Positions 35,533 through 44,616 of a DNA stretch of 64,000 bases are shown piece by piece. The position numbers were made by a program, and so were the translations under genes. Each line of letters starts with the position of its first letter. Position 1 is the stretch's first letter. Source of the DNA: CAYRDC01 sp964422925 (GTDB lineage: Bacteria; Bacteroidota; Bacteroidia; Chitinophagales; S012-47); contig CAYRDC010000002.1 in assembly GCA_964422925.1 (NCBI GenBank), positions 1 to 64,000 of the forward strand. Direction: 5' to 3'. The notes under the pieces were generated by a model. That model saw only the letters and a program-made list of their open reading frames with translations. It was not told the origin of the DNA and did not search any database.

Positions 35533-37014
35533 ATGCAATTTGATATGCCAAAGGAACAGTCATCCATTATCAAAGTGATTGGTGTGGGTGGCGGAGGCTC
35601 CAATGCGGTGAACCACATGTTTAACATGGGGATCCGTGGGGTAAACTTCATAGTTTGCAACACCGATGCCCAGGCGCTGGACCTCAGTCCAGTGCCCAAT
35701 AAAGTGCAATTGGGCCCGGGCCTCACGGAGGGGCGGGGCGCTGGCGCCAACCCTGAAATCGGGCGAAAGGCTACGGAAGAGTCGCTGGAAGACCTCCGGA
35801 ATCTTTTGGAAGGGCATACAAAAATGGTTTTTATTACCGCGGGTATGGGAGGCGGAACCGGTACGGGAGGCGCTCCCGTTATTGCTCGCCTGGCCCGCGA
35901 GCTGGATATTCTCACAGTGGGCATCGTAACCTTGCCTTTTCATTGGGAAGGCGCAAAAAAACAGCACCTGGCTAATGAAGGAATCGCGGAAATGCGCCAG
36001 TATGTGGATGCCATCATCATCATTTCCAATGACAAGCTCAAGGAAATGTACGGCAATCTACGTCTTTCGGAAGCTTTTGCCAAAGTGGATGGGGTCTTGC
36101 TGACTGCGGCTAAGGGAATTGCCGAAATCATTACCGTGCCCGGGTATGTGAATGTTGATTTTGAAGATGTCAGAACCGTAATGACCCAAAGCGGAGTAGC
36201 CATTATGGGCTCCGCAGAAGCCGAAGGAGAACACCGGGCCTTGCGGGCTGTGGAATCCGCTTTGTCTTCGCCCCTGCTGAATGACAACGATATCCGGGGC
36301 GCTAAAAATATCCTGCTGAACATTACTTCCGGCACTGAAGAAATCCTGTTGGATGAAATTGATGAGATTACCAAATACGTTCAGGAAGAAGCCGGAACCA
36401 ATACCGATATTATCTGGGGCAATTGTTATGACGACTCACTGGGCAACAAAATCAGTGTGACCGTCATCGCCACCGGGTTCGACAACAGTTCAAAACCACG
36501 GAAAGAAGCCCAGAAGGTGCATATCCCGCTCGATGAAGAACATCCGGAAGAAGAACAACTGATTGAACCGGACCCCGTTCCTGAAAAACAATCTGAACCG
36601 GAACTGCGCGGACAGCAGCAAACCACACTGACTTTCGAGCTGGAACCGGAAATTTCCAATTCACCGGTTATACCGGATAATAATGAATTAACGGATAGCC
36701 AGGGCGAGGAAGAAGGATTCAGGTTGCATACGCGTGCCCCGGACGACCGGCAACCAGGTCCGGTTATACAAAATCCTGCTGACCGGGAACAAACCTTGCG
36801 CAGGCTGTCCATGTCGCTGGACGACATCAAGTCGATCGAAGCGTTGGAAAAAGAACCGGCCTTTAAACGTAAGGATGTGGAATTACAGGATGTCGAGCCT
36901 TCCTCGGAAAACAATGTAAGCCGGTTCACCCTGTCCAGTTCGGTGGATGAGGATGGTGAGGAAGAGATCAAGTTGCGCAAGAACAACCGGTATTTACACG
37001 ATAATGTAGATTAA
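35533..37014 (+). CDS. ftsZ: Cell division GTPase FtsZ
   Basis: A 493-residue tubulin-like GTPase. The signature GGGTGTGG and NTDAQAL lie in the N-terminal domain. The long disordered C-linker (about 325-470, acidic and Gln-rich) is followed by the conserved tail ending LHDNVD, the FtsA-binding peptide form found in Bacteroidota. It is the last gene of the cluster, 36 bases after ftsA, and faces the convergent MFS gene. Confidence 0.97.
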   Translation: MQFDMPKEQSSIIKVIGVGGGGSNAVNHMFNMGIRGVNFIVCNTDAQALDLSPVPNKVQLGPGLTEGRGAGANPEIGRKATEESLEDLRNLLEGHTKMVFITAGMGGGTGTGGAPVIARLARELDILTVGIVTLPFHWEGAKKQHLANEGIAEMRQYVDAIIIISNDKLKEMYGNLRLSEAFAKVDGVLLTAAKGIAEIITVPGYVNVDFEDVRTVMTQSGVAIMGSAEAEGEHRALRAVESALSSPLLNDNDIRGAKNILLNITSGTEEILLDEIDEITKYVQEEAGTNTDIIWGNCYDDSLGNKISVTVIATGFDNSSKPRKEAQKVHIPLDEEHPEEEQLIEPDPVPEKQSEPELRGQQQTTLTFELEPEISNSPVIPDNNELTDSQGEEEGFRLHTRAPDDRQPGPVIQNPADREQTLRRLSMSLDDIKSIEALEKEPAFKRKDVELQDVEPSSENNVSRFTLSSSVDEDGEEEIKLRKNNRYLHDNVD

Positions 37015-37063
37015 AGGGGGGACTTTTTTAAATATCCATTTCTGATTTTTGAGGTGAACGATG

Positions 37064-37087
37064 GGGGCAGTCAGTTTTGGCTGCCCC
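37064..37087. terminator. Hairpin between convergent ftsZ and the MFS gene
   Basis: GGGGCAG, 10-nt loop, CTGCCCC, followed on the plus strand by TGTTT. It overlaps the last codons of the convergent MFS gene. The tail is weak, so it is only a candidate terminator for ftsZ. Confidence 0.4.
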
Positions 37088-38273
37088 TGTTTATTGGAGC
37101 CGGGGCCATAATCAGCAGGTAAACCGCTGCAATAAGCGTAGCGCAGCCGGTTACTATGAAAGTGGCTTGTGGGTTCCAGACCATCCAAATGCTGCCGGCC
37201 ATAATGCTGGCTGCCAAGATAGCGATACTTCGGAATGCTTCATATGTGCCAATGGCCGTGGCCGTTTCCCCGGTTGGCACCAGGTTGGCAATCCAGGCTT
37301 TGGCAATACTTTCCGTGGCAGCCGAATACACGCCATAGGCGAAAAACAAAATAAAAAACCAAATCATGGTACCGGCCATAGCCATTCCAAAGTACACCGT
37401 GCTGAATAAAGCCAGTCCCATCAGCAGGGTGGGTTTCAGCCCAATCCGGTCGCCCAGTGCCCCAAGGGGATAGGAAAACAGGGCATACACAAGGTTGTAA
37501 AAAACATACACCCCGATCATCTGCAGGTCGCCCAGGCCGGCATGTTTCACCATCAGGAGCAGGAAAATATCGGAACTATTGAAAAAGGTAAAGAACCAAA
37601 GGCCGTACAGTAATTTTTTATACCCTCGCGGAGCCTCTTTCAGGTAACGGATAAAGGCCAGTAATCCGGGCCATTTCGGAGTGGCGGGCCGGACGTTTTT
37701 GTCGCGCAATAACAATGTCAGTGTCACACCCAGGCAGCCCGGGATAAATGCCAGGTAAAAAAGCCACCGGTACTCCTGCGGATAATACGCCAGGAATGCC
37801 AGGGCCACCAAAGGCCCGACAGCAGCTCCGAGGGTATCCATTCCCCGGTGCAATCCGAATACTTTTCCTTTATGTTCAGGCCGGCTTTCTGCGGAGAGCA
37901 TAGCATCCCTGGCTCCGGTTCGCAGGCCTTTTCCGAGCCGGTCCAGGGTGCGGGCTCCCAAAACCCATAGCGGCCAGGTAAATACTGCCATCAACGGTTT
38001 CGATACCGCACTGAGCGAATACCCCAGCCTTATAAACGGAACCCTTTGCCCGGTATGGTCTGACAAGCGCCCGAAATATCCTTTGCTCAAACCGGCCACC
38101 GCCTCGGCAAGGCCTTCCAGGATGCCAATTAAAAAAACAGTGAACCCAATGGATTGCAAGTATACCGGCATAACCGGGTACAGCATCTCGCTGGCAATAT
38201 CGGTAAAAAGACTTACCAGCGATAATATCCATACCACCCTGGTGATGACCGGTCTGCCGGATTTGGCGCTCAT
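37071..38273 (-). CDS. MFS transporter in a TPP-riboswitch operon
   Basis: A 400-residue inner-membrane transporter with about 12 helices. The MFS loop signature follows helix 2 (KGYFGRLSDHTGQR). It belongs to a widespread group with the opening LVSLFTDIASEMLYPVMP, whose substrates are mostly undefined. Its start is one base after the TonB receptor stop, so the pair is under the TPP riboswitch. By this context it could carry thiamine, a precursor, or a phosphorylated form across the inner membrane. Confidence 0.85.
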   Translation of the reverse strand: MSAKSGRPVITRVVWILSLVSLFTDIASEMLYPVMPVYLQSIGFTVFLIGILEGLAEAVAGLSKGYFGRLSDHTGQRVPFIRLGYSLSAVSKPLMAVFTWPLWVLGARTLDRLGKGLRTGARDAMLSAESRPEHKGKVFGLHRGMDTLGAAVGPLVALAFLAYYPQEYRWLFYLAFIPGCLGVTLTLLLRDKNVRPATPKWPGLLAFIRYLKEAPRGYKKLLYGLWFFTFFNSSDIFLLLMVKHAGLGDLQMIGVYVFYNLVYALFSYPLGALGDRIGLKPTLLMGLALFSTVYFGMAMAGTMIWFFILFFAYGVYSAATESIAKAWIANLVPTGETATAIGTYEAFRSIAILAASIMAGSIWMVWNPQATFIVTGCATLIAAVYLLIMAPAPINRGSQN

Positions 38274-38274
38274 G

Positions 38275-40647
38275 TCAGATTTTTACCCGGAAACCGGCCA
38301 GAAAGTGCCTTCCGGCCTGCGGGTAATAATAGTTTTCGGTAACGGTTTGCCCCCCCCAAATATAGGTGAAAGTATATCCATTTGATTCATACATCGCATC
38401 CAGAATGTTAGCCACCAGTACATTGAATTCCAATTCATCCAGCCATTTGATTTTCCGGATGGTGTAGGAAAGTTGCAGGTTGTTCACCAGGTATGGCTTT
38501 ATGATTTTGCTTTCATCCTGAGTGTTGTCCAGGTATTGCTTTCCCACGTATTTGGTAGTCCAGTTCATAGCCGCCCCTTTGAAAGGCTGCCATTCAAGCT
38601 GTGCGCTGCCGATCACGGAAGGGGAGAAACTAATGGTTGCCTGGTCGATATGAACTGCCTTCTGCCCGCCCTGGTCGTAATCATCGATGTAGTAGTTGAA
38701 ATCGAATAATTTGTTCTGGCTGTAAGAGGCGGAACCCTCTAGGGTGAGGCTCCGGTGCAGCCTGGCCAGGAAGCTTAATTCCACTCCCTGCCGGTAGCTT
38801 TTGGCTACATTGGTCCGGATGTATTCCCCAACATCGTTAATTTCTCCGGTCAGCACCAATTGGTTTTTATAATCCATCCGGTACAGGTTCAGGTCAAAAC
38901 CCAGGGATTTGCCACGGAAACGGTAACCCATTTCGGAATCGTACATGGTTTCAGGAAGCGGTCGGGAGGAGGGGGTGGAATTCACGTATTCATCACGGGC
39001 AGGCTCATGGTTTCCCACCGCCCAGGAAGCATATATCGTGCTTTGGTCGCTGACGCGCCAATTTATGCCGGCTTTAGGGTTCAGGAAAATCAGGGTCACT
39101 TCCTGGTTCGCTCTTTGAAGACTGTCATTAAATCCGGCAAAACGGTAATGAATTCTCCGGTATTGCATATCTCCGAAAAGGGTCCACCCGCTGCCAAGCT
39201 TCCAGTTGATTTTCAAAAAGGAATTCATGTCACGTTTCCGCCCGTAATTCAGGTAGTAGGGTTCCGGGAAACTGCTTAAATCGGAGTATTTGGCCCAGAT
39301 CACCTTGCCGTAATGGGCTCCGTTATAACTGTTATAGGCTCCTCCCAGGATGACCTGAAGTTTTTTATGGCTGTCATATTGAAGGGAATAGGTAGTGCCG
39401 ATAAAGTCGTTATCCAGCCATTTCTGCCGGATCAGGTCGGTTGTTGTAAAAGTGTCTTGTCCGATAATTACATTATGAAGGCTGTAGTCGGCATAGGATT
39501 GGCCGGTTTTAAATTCTTCATAATACCCGCGGCCCCAGGTATAATGCCAGGCGGCATTCAGGTTCCACCGCCTGCTTAACTGCAGGGAATAATGCGCTTG
39601 GTAATGATCCTGCCAGTAGTTGTCGGTTTGGTTCTCATAGGTGTAGTAGTTATAGGTGCGGTTAGTGGCCAGCGAATCTTCCGGTACGCCCCACCAGGCC
39701 TGGTAGGTTCTTTCCTTGCCCATCATGACAATCAGCCGGAGGATGGACCTTTTACCGTAATAGCCACCTGACAGGTAAAGGGATTGCAGGTGGGCAAAAG
39801 AGCGGTCAATATATCCGTCTGAAAGGATTTTACTGATCCTTCCGTCCAGGGTCCAGTGGCCGTCCACCAGGCCGGTACCGAAATTCGTAGAAAACCGCAG
39901 GGTATTGAATGATCCGAAATTGGTGCTCACCCGGGCATAGGAATTTTTGTGCAGGCGATCAGTTTGCAAGTTGATACTGGCGCCAAAGGAGGCTGCTCCG
40001 TTGGTGGAAGTGCCCACTCCGCGTTGAATCTGAATGTCTTCCAATGAACTGGCAAGGTCCGGTAGGTCCACCCACCATACCCCCTGCGATTCAGGGTCAT
40101 TCAGCGGAATACCGTTTATGGTTACATTGATCCGTGTGACATCGCTTCCCCGGATGCGCATCGATGTGTAACCGATACCGGTGCCGGCATCGGAAGTGGT
40201 GACCAGGGAAGGGGTAAGTTCCAGCAGATAGGGCAGGTCCTTACCGGTATTTTGCTTTTCTATTTGCTCTCTAGAAATATCGGTGTAGGAGGTTGGCGTG
40301 TTCTTTCCCGCCTTGGTGGCCGTCACCAGGATTTCATCCTGCATGACCACGTCCGGTTCCATGCTTACCACTATGTTTACGTCCTTGCTTAAAACCACCT
40401 CTTTTTGCAAGGTCTTGAAACCGATGTAACTGATTGTCAGATGGTAAGTGCCTTCCGGTAAATTCCTGATGACAAAAGTTCCGTAATTGTCGGTAGCTGT
40501 TACCATCAGGTTTTCCTTTACCTGGATATTGGCGCCCGGCAGCGGGTCCTGGGTTTGTTTGTCAACAATCTTTCCGGTCAGATCGTATTGGCCAAAGGAA
40601 GAAAAAGCCAGGAAAAAAAGGATCAAAAAGGGCACAGTTCTTTTCAT
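38275..40647 (-). CDS. TonB-dependent receptor, probable thiamine outer-membrane transporter
   Basis: A 790-residue outer-membrane receptor: signal peptide (1-19), a carboxypeptidase-regulatory-like domain (about 22-105, DLTGKIVDKQTQDPLPGANI), a plug (about 115-230, SMRIRGSDVTRINVTINGIP), then the barrel ending FLAGFRVKI. A TPP riboswitch precedes it by about 50 bases, which supports thiamine or a thiamine phosphate as ligand. The riboswitch-linked TonB receptor of Bacteroidota is a known theme. Confidence 0.9.
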   Translation of the reverse strand: MKRTVPFLILFFLAFSSFGQYDLTGKIVDKQTQDPLPGANIQVKENLMVTATDNYGTFVIRNLPEGTYHLTISYIGFKTLQKEVVLSKDVNIVVSMEPDVVMQDEILVTATKAGKNTPTSYTDISREQIEKQNTGKDLPYLLELTPSLVTTSDAGTGIGYTSMRIRGSDVTRINVTINGIPLNDPESQGVWWVDLPDLASSLEDIQIQRGVGTSTNGAASFGASINLQTDRLHKNSYARVSTNFGSFNTLRFSTNFGTGLVDGHWTLDGRISKILSDGYIDRSFAHLQSLYLSGGYYGKRSILRLIVMMGKERTYQAWWGVPEDSLATNRTYNYYTYENQTDNYWQDHYQAHYSLQLSRRWNLNAAWHYTWGRGYYEEFKTGQSYADYSLHNVIIGQDTFTTTDLIRQKWLDNDFIGTTYSLQYDSHKKLQVILGGAYNSYNGAHYGKVIWAKYSDLSSFPEPYYLNYGRKRDMNSFLKINWKLGSGWTLFGDMQYRRIHYRFAGFNDSLQRANQEVTLIFLNPKAGINWRVSDQSTIYASWAVGNHEPARDEYVNSTPSSRPLPETMYDSEMGYRFRGKSLGFDLNLYRMDYKNQLVLTGEINDVGEYIRTNVAKSYRQGVELSFLARLHRSLTLEGSASYSQNKLFDFNYYIDDYDQGGQKAVHIDQATISFSPSVIGSAQLEWQPFKGAAMNWTTKYVGKQYLDNTQDESKIIKPYLVNNLQLSYTIRKIKWLDELEFNVLVANILDAMYESNGYTFTYIWGGQTVTENYYYPQAGRHFLAGFRVKI

Positions 40648-40699
40648 AACGGTCAGTTTTTTCAGGGCTCCGACAACGAATTGACTGTAGCTTGTTTTC

Positions 40700-40790
40700 C
40701 ACCTCCCTGCGCCAGTATTATCTGGATCAGGTGTTTGCCATTTCTGGCAAAGGGTATGATCTCAGCCCGTTGTGTTAAGGCACCCCTGTG
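40700..40790 (-). promoter_or_regulatory. TPP riboswitch (THI element)
   Basis: The minus strand reads GGGGTGCC, then GGGCTGAGATCATACCC, then ACCTGATCCAGATAATACTG and GCGCAGGGA. These are the conserved strands of the thiamine pyrophosphate aptamer in the right order. Its 3' end is about 50 bases before the TonB receptor start. No clear terminator hairpin follows, so control may act on ribosome access. Confidence 0.95.
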
Positions 40791-40803
40791 TTTGAAGATA
40801 GGG

Positions 40804-40811
40804 CAAATATA
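40804..40811 (-). promoter_or_regulatory. Promoter -7 box for the riboswitch operon
   Basis: TATATTTG on the minus strand, a perfect TAnnTTTG. The start point near 40797 falls just before the aptamer. The pnuC-type gene ends upstream at 40858, so the receptor operon has its own promoter. Confidence 0.65.
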
Positions 40812-40857
40812 TGAATTCGCTATGAAACAGGAAAGAGGCAGGTATATTGCTTCCCGG

Positions 40858-41460
40858 TCAGGAACCCTGAACCCGCAGCATGGAACGCCTCCAGCTGATG
40901 AACCCGTAGGCAGCCAGAATTACGTAAAATCCGAATAACACGCTGCTAAAGTAAAAGCCCTTGTAGGCAAACAACCAGACATAGACTACATCCACCACTA
41001 TCCAGAATATCCAGTTATCGAGTTTTTTACGGGTTTGCAGCCACACCGCGGCAATGCTCATAGCGTTGGTCCACGCATCCCAGTAAGGCACGTCCGTGTT
41101 GGTATAGGTTCCGAGCAGCCGGCCCAACCCAATGGTCGCCAGGAAAACCAAAACAATTAGGAAAGCATTGTGCAGCCAGGAGGCTTTGGTGACATCCAGG
41201 GGCTTGTCCCCGCGTCCCCCATGCAGCCAGTTGTACCAGCCGTACAGGCTCAGGAAGAAATATACCACCTGCAGGCCCATTTCCCCATAAAGAAGCGCCT
41301 GGTAATCGATAATGAAAAAAAGCATCACATTGGCTATGCCCACCGGCCAGCACCAGGCTTTTTCACGGGTGGCAGCAATTACGTACACTACCCCTGTGAT
41401 CAGGGCGCCTATATCGAGCCAGTTTAACTCCTGGATGGAATGAATTATCTCCTGCCACAT
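40858..41460 (-). CDS. pnuC: PnuC/PnuT-family vitamin transporter
   Basis: A 200-residue inner-membrane protein with about seven helices. Family features are the WCWPVGIANVMLFF segment, YFFLSLYGWYNW and DNWIFWIVVDVVYVWLF. PnuC members carry nicotinamide riboside, and PnuT members carry thiamine. Location directly upstream of a TPP riboswitch operon suggests thiamine, but this gene has no aptamer of its own that I can see. Confidence 0.85.
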   Translation of the reverse strand: MWQEIIHSIQELNWLDIGALITGVVYVIAATREKAWCWPVGIANVMLFFIIDYQALLYGEMGLQVVYFFLSLYGWYNWLHGGRGDKPLDVTKASWLHNAFLIVLVFLATIGLGRLLGTYTNTDVPYWDAWTNAMSIAAVWLQTRKKLDNWIFWIVVDVVYVWLFAYKGFYFSSVLFGFYVILAAYGFISWRRSMLRVQGS

Positions 41461-41527
41461 CGGCCAATGCTGAAAATTTTACGGATCAATGATCGGGATA
41501 ATCCGGGAACAATATCTCTTGCCGGTT

Positions 41528-42277
41528 TTATTTATTCCGTTTCCGCAGTATTCTGCGAACCACAGGCGAAGATGTGAAAAAGAGCAGAAACCCGGACAAT
41601 ACGGTAACCAGGCCCAGGATGGAAAACGCGCGCAGCAGGGTATTGCCGAATTTATCCCGGCTTTGGTAATCCATGGTATGGAGCATCCACAGAAAATCAA
41701 AAACGCGCCAGCCGCGATGCCGTATGTTGACAAAAGTGCCCCGTTCGGCAGCAACATAAAAGGTAGGCCATCCTTTATGGTCAAAAGTGACCGCCCAGGC
41801 CGGGAGCGGTTTTCCCCGGTATTCGTGACGGGGTCTCACGGATTCCAGATATTCCACTTTCTTTACCGGCATGGGTTCTGTCAATAAGCTGTTAGCCATC
41901 TGAATAGCTTCTTCCCGGCTTAAGGGTGGCCGGGGCCGGCCGTTATTGACATAAGCCAGTCGGCAGGTGAGGGCACCATCATGGTAGTAGCAGATCTGGT
42001 AACAGGCCGTACCCAGTACAGGCACTATTTGAATGGATTCCAACGAGTCAATCATTTTGGTTTGACGGATTTGCGCCAGGGCGACATCCGGGGAAACCAT
42101 GGAATCCGGGAGATGGATTCGTGGAAGGCTTTTCCGGAAATGGTCACCATGTATCCGGTCGATATTGCTCCAGCTGAAATACAGTCCGCCCAGGGTCCAC
42201 AGCAGTAGCTGTATCCCGATGAAAATACCCAGGTACCGGTGGGTTTTCCTGATCCAGTATCGGTAACCTTTTGCCAA
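41528..42277 (-). CDS. PepSY-domain membrane protein
   Basis: A 249-residue protein with an N-terminal membrane helix after the start KGYRYWIRKTHRYLG, a periplasmic PepSY-like region (about 50-190), the heme- or metal-like VFDFLWMLHTMDY segment and a C-terminal helix (LRAFSILGLVTVLSGFLLFF). PepSY_TM proteins are often linked to iron uptake or siderophore reduction; that role is not shown here. It is upstream of and in line with the pnuC-type gene, 67 bases apart. Confidence 0.7.
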   Translation of the reverse strand: MAKGYRYWIRKTHRYLGIFIGIQLLLWTLGGLYFSWSNIDRIHGDHFRKSLPRIHLPDSMVSPDVALAQIRQTKMIDSLESIQIVPVLGTACYQICYYHDGALTCRLAYVNNGRPRPPLSREEAIQMANSLLTEPMPVKKVEYLESVRPRHEYRGKPLPAWAVTFDHKGWPTFYVAAERGTFVNIRHRGWRVFDFLWMLHTMDYQSRDKFGNTLLRAFSILGLVTVLSGFLLFFTSSPVVRRILRKRNK

Positions 42278-42338
42278 TCAGTCAGGTGGTTTTATGCCGT
42301 GCGATTTCCGGGTTGGTTTGCAATGGCTGAACCGGGGT

Positions 42339-43727
42339 TTACAGGTGAATCACTTCCCCGTAAGCCGCGGCAGCCGCCTCCATGATGGCTTCGCTCATGG
42401 TCGGGTGCGGATGCACGGATTTGATAATTTCGTGCGCGGTGGTTTCGAGTTTCCGGGCAGCCACCACTTCGGCAATCATTTCCGTCACATTGGCCCCGAT
42501 CATGTGGGCTCCCAGCCATTCACCATATTTGGCATCAAAAATCACCTTAATGAATCCCTGCTTGGCTCCGGCCGCGCTGGCTTTTCCGCTGGCTGTGAAT
42601 GGGAATTTCCCCACTTTTATTTCATAACCAGCCTCTTTGGCCTGGGCTTCCGTGTAACCAACCGATGCGATCTCCGGAGAACAATAGGTACAACCCGGAA
42701 GGTTGTTGTAATCCAGCGGCTCAGGATTCTTTCCAGCAATTTTTTCCACGCAAATAATTCCTTCGGCTGACGCGACATGAGCCAGTGCGGGCCCTTTGAT
42801 AATATCGCCAATGGCATAAATGCCCGGAACATTGGTGCGGTAAAACTCATCCACCGCGATGTGGCCTTTTTCGGTTTTGATGCCCAGCGATTCCAGGCCA
42901 ATATTTTCGATGTTTGGGGTAATCCCGACAGCCGAAAGCACAATGTCGCAGGAAATGGTTTCTTCTCCTTTGGGCGTTTTAACCTTGACTTTGCAGCCTT
43001 TCCCTTTGGTATCAACCGCCTCTACGGATGAGCCGGTCAATATCCTGATACCCTGCTTTTTGAAATTCCTTTCCAGCTCTTTGCTGACTTCTTCGTCTTC
43101 CACAGGCACCAGCCGCGGCATGAATTCCACGATCGTCACTTCCGTGCCGATGGCGTTGTAGAAATAAGCAAATTCCACTCCGATGGCACCGGCCCCGACC
43201 ACCACCATGCTGGCGGGCTGTTTATCGAGCGACATGGCTTCCCGGTATCCAATTACTTTTTTATGGTCTTGTTTCAGGTTTGGCAGTTCGCGGCTCCGGG
43301 CCCCGGTGGCAACAATAATATGAGGCGCGGTGTATTCGGTTTTTTTCCCGTCCTTATCGGTTACCTCGATTTTTTTACCGGGCAACAGGCGCGCGGTTCC
43401 GAAGATGGCATCGATTTTATTTTTGCGGAAAAGAAACTGGATTCCCTTGCTCATGCCATTGGCCACGTCCCGGCTGCGGGAAATCATTTTCCTGAAATCA
43501 GGCGAAGCTTCCTGCACATTGATGCCGTAATCGCTGGCGTGCCGGATGTATTCAAACACCTGGGCGCTTTTCAGCAACGCTTTGGTGGGAATACAGCCCC
43601 AGTTCAGGCAAATGCCTCCCAGGGATTCCTTTTCAATGACGCCTACTTTCATGCCTAACTGGGCGGCCCGGATGGCGGCTACATATCCGCCAGGCCCGCT
43701 TCCTATTACTATCAGATCGTATGCCAT
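42339..43727 (-). CDS. lpdA: Dihydrolipoyl dehydrogenase
   Basis: A 462-residue flavoprotein, the E3 part of 2-oxoacid dehydrogenase or glycine cleavage complexes. The FAD loop GSGPGGYVAA and the redox disulfide in GGICLNWGCIPTK (C40, C45) are intact. The late HPHPTMSE segment holds the catalytic His-Glu pair. The upstream ATG at 43754 would add nine residues before the conserved start; 43727 is preferred. No E1 or E2 gene is nearby. Confidence 0.95.
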   Translation of the reverse strand: MAYDLIVIGSGPGGYVAAIRAAQLGMKVGVIEKESLGGICLNWGCIPTKALLKSAQVFEYIRHASDYGINVQEASPDFRKMISRSRDVANGMSKGIQFLFRKNKIDAIFGTARLLPGKKIEVTDKDGKKTEYTAPHIIVATGARSRELPNLKQDHKKVIGYREAMSLDKQPASMVVVGAGAIGVEFAYFYNAIGTEVTIVEFMPRLVPVEDEEVSKELERNFKKQGIRILTGSSVEAVDTKGKGCKVKVKTPKGEETISCDIVLSAVGITPNIENIGLESLGIKTEKGHIAVDEFYRTNVPGIYAIGDIIKGPALAHVASAEGIICVEKIAGKNPEPLDYNNLPGCTYCSPEIASVGYTEAQAKEAGYEIKVGKFPFTASGKASAAGAKQGFIKVIFDAKYGEWLGAHMIGANVTEMIAEVVAARKLETTAHEIIKSVHPHPTMSEAIMEAAAAAYGEVIHL

Positions 43728-43909
43728 GGGTTTTGTGTTTATGGTTTGTTTCAAAGCCCGAAATTACCAAATGATATGGCAAATCCGGTGATTTACCGGA
43801 GCCAATCGACTGGTTCTCCGGGTAAGTTTACCTCACCAACCAATTTCCGCGGCAGAAAATTCACAGGGACAAGCAAAAATTGACAGGGCAACCTGCCGGA
43901 TACCTGTGT

Positions 43910-44572
43910 TTAATACTGCGTCTGGTCCGTGATTAGGATATCCTTGTATTGGGACGGGTCAAAACGGAAAAAATTGTCGGACAGATTCAGGTTAGGTGTG
44001 ATTTTCCGGATCTGGAAAATCAACTGGTTCTGCTCCTTATCGATAATGGTGGCCTGGGCCAGGGAATAATCTTTTTGATTGATGTACAACTTGATGGTGT
44101 GATAATCCACGTCTTTGTTCAGCGGGTTGAACTTGATAATCCAGAATTTTTCATCCCCGCGGGATCCGGTGCCACTAAGCATATACTGGAAATCCTTTTC
44201 GTACAGATTGAAAATATCCGAAGGCTTGAAGGTGTTGTCATCGTCTTCTTCGTACCAGGAAATGTTCACCTCATTGTCTTCTTTGTAATAAATCCAGTAT
44301 TTCTCGGTATCGGTCATCAGGGTTTGGTTGTCATAATCCAGCTTGAACATATCGCCCTTGAGCCAAAGGGTAGCATTCATTTTTTCGTCTTCTTCACCAG
44401 TTTGCCGGATAATTTGGGTCAGTTCGATTTTCATGTCTTTATAGGCCTGGTATCTGGTTTTGACTTTTTCCAGTATTTCCTGTGACTCGGCATCCATTGC
44501 CTGGGAAAATGCGCTGCCAGCGATGAGCCACAACATCAAAACCGGGAATAGTTTTTTCGTGATAGCAATCAT
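43910..44572 (-). CDS. lolA: LolA-like outer-membrane lipoprotein carrier
   Basis: A 220-residue exported protein: signal peptide (1-23, ending AFSQ), then a LolA-type beta-sandwich with the SYQTLSADF-equivalent YQAYKDMKIELTQIIRQ and WLKGDMFKLDYD. It would carry lipoproteins across the periplasm. It follows ftsK by 44 bases on the same strand, the common Bacteroidota arrangement. Confidence 0.82.
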   Translation of the reverse strand: MIAITKKLFPVLMLWLIAGSAFSQAMDAESQEILEKVKTRYQAYKDMKIELTQIIRQTGEEDEKMNATLWLKGDMFKLDYDNQTLMTDTEKYWIYYKEDNEVNISWYEEDDDNTFKPSDIFNLYEKDFQYMLSGTGSRGDEKFWIIKFNPLNKDVDYHTIKLYINQKDYSLAQATIIDKEQNQLIFQIRKITPNLNLSDNFFRFDPSQYKDILITDQTQY

Positions 44573-44616
44573 GGAATTTTCGTTAAGATCGATAAAAATG
44601 GATTTGCAAAGATAGT

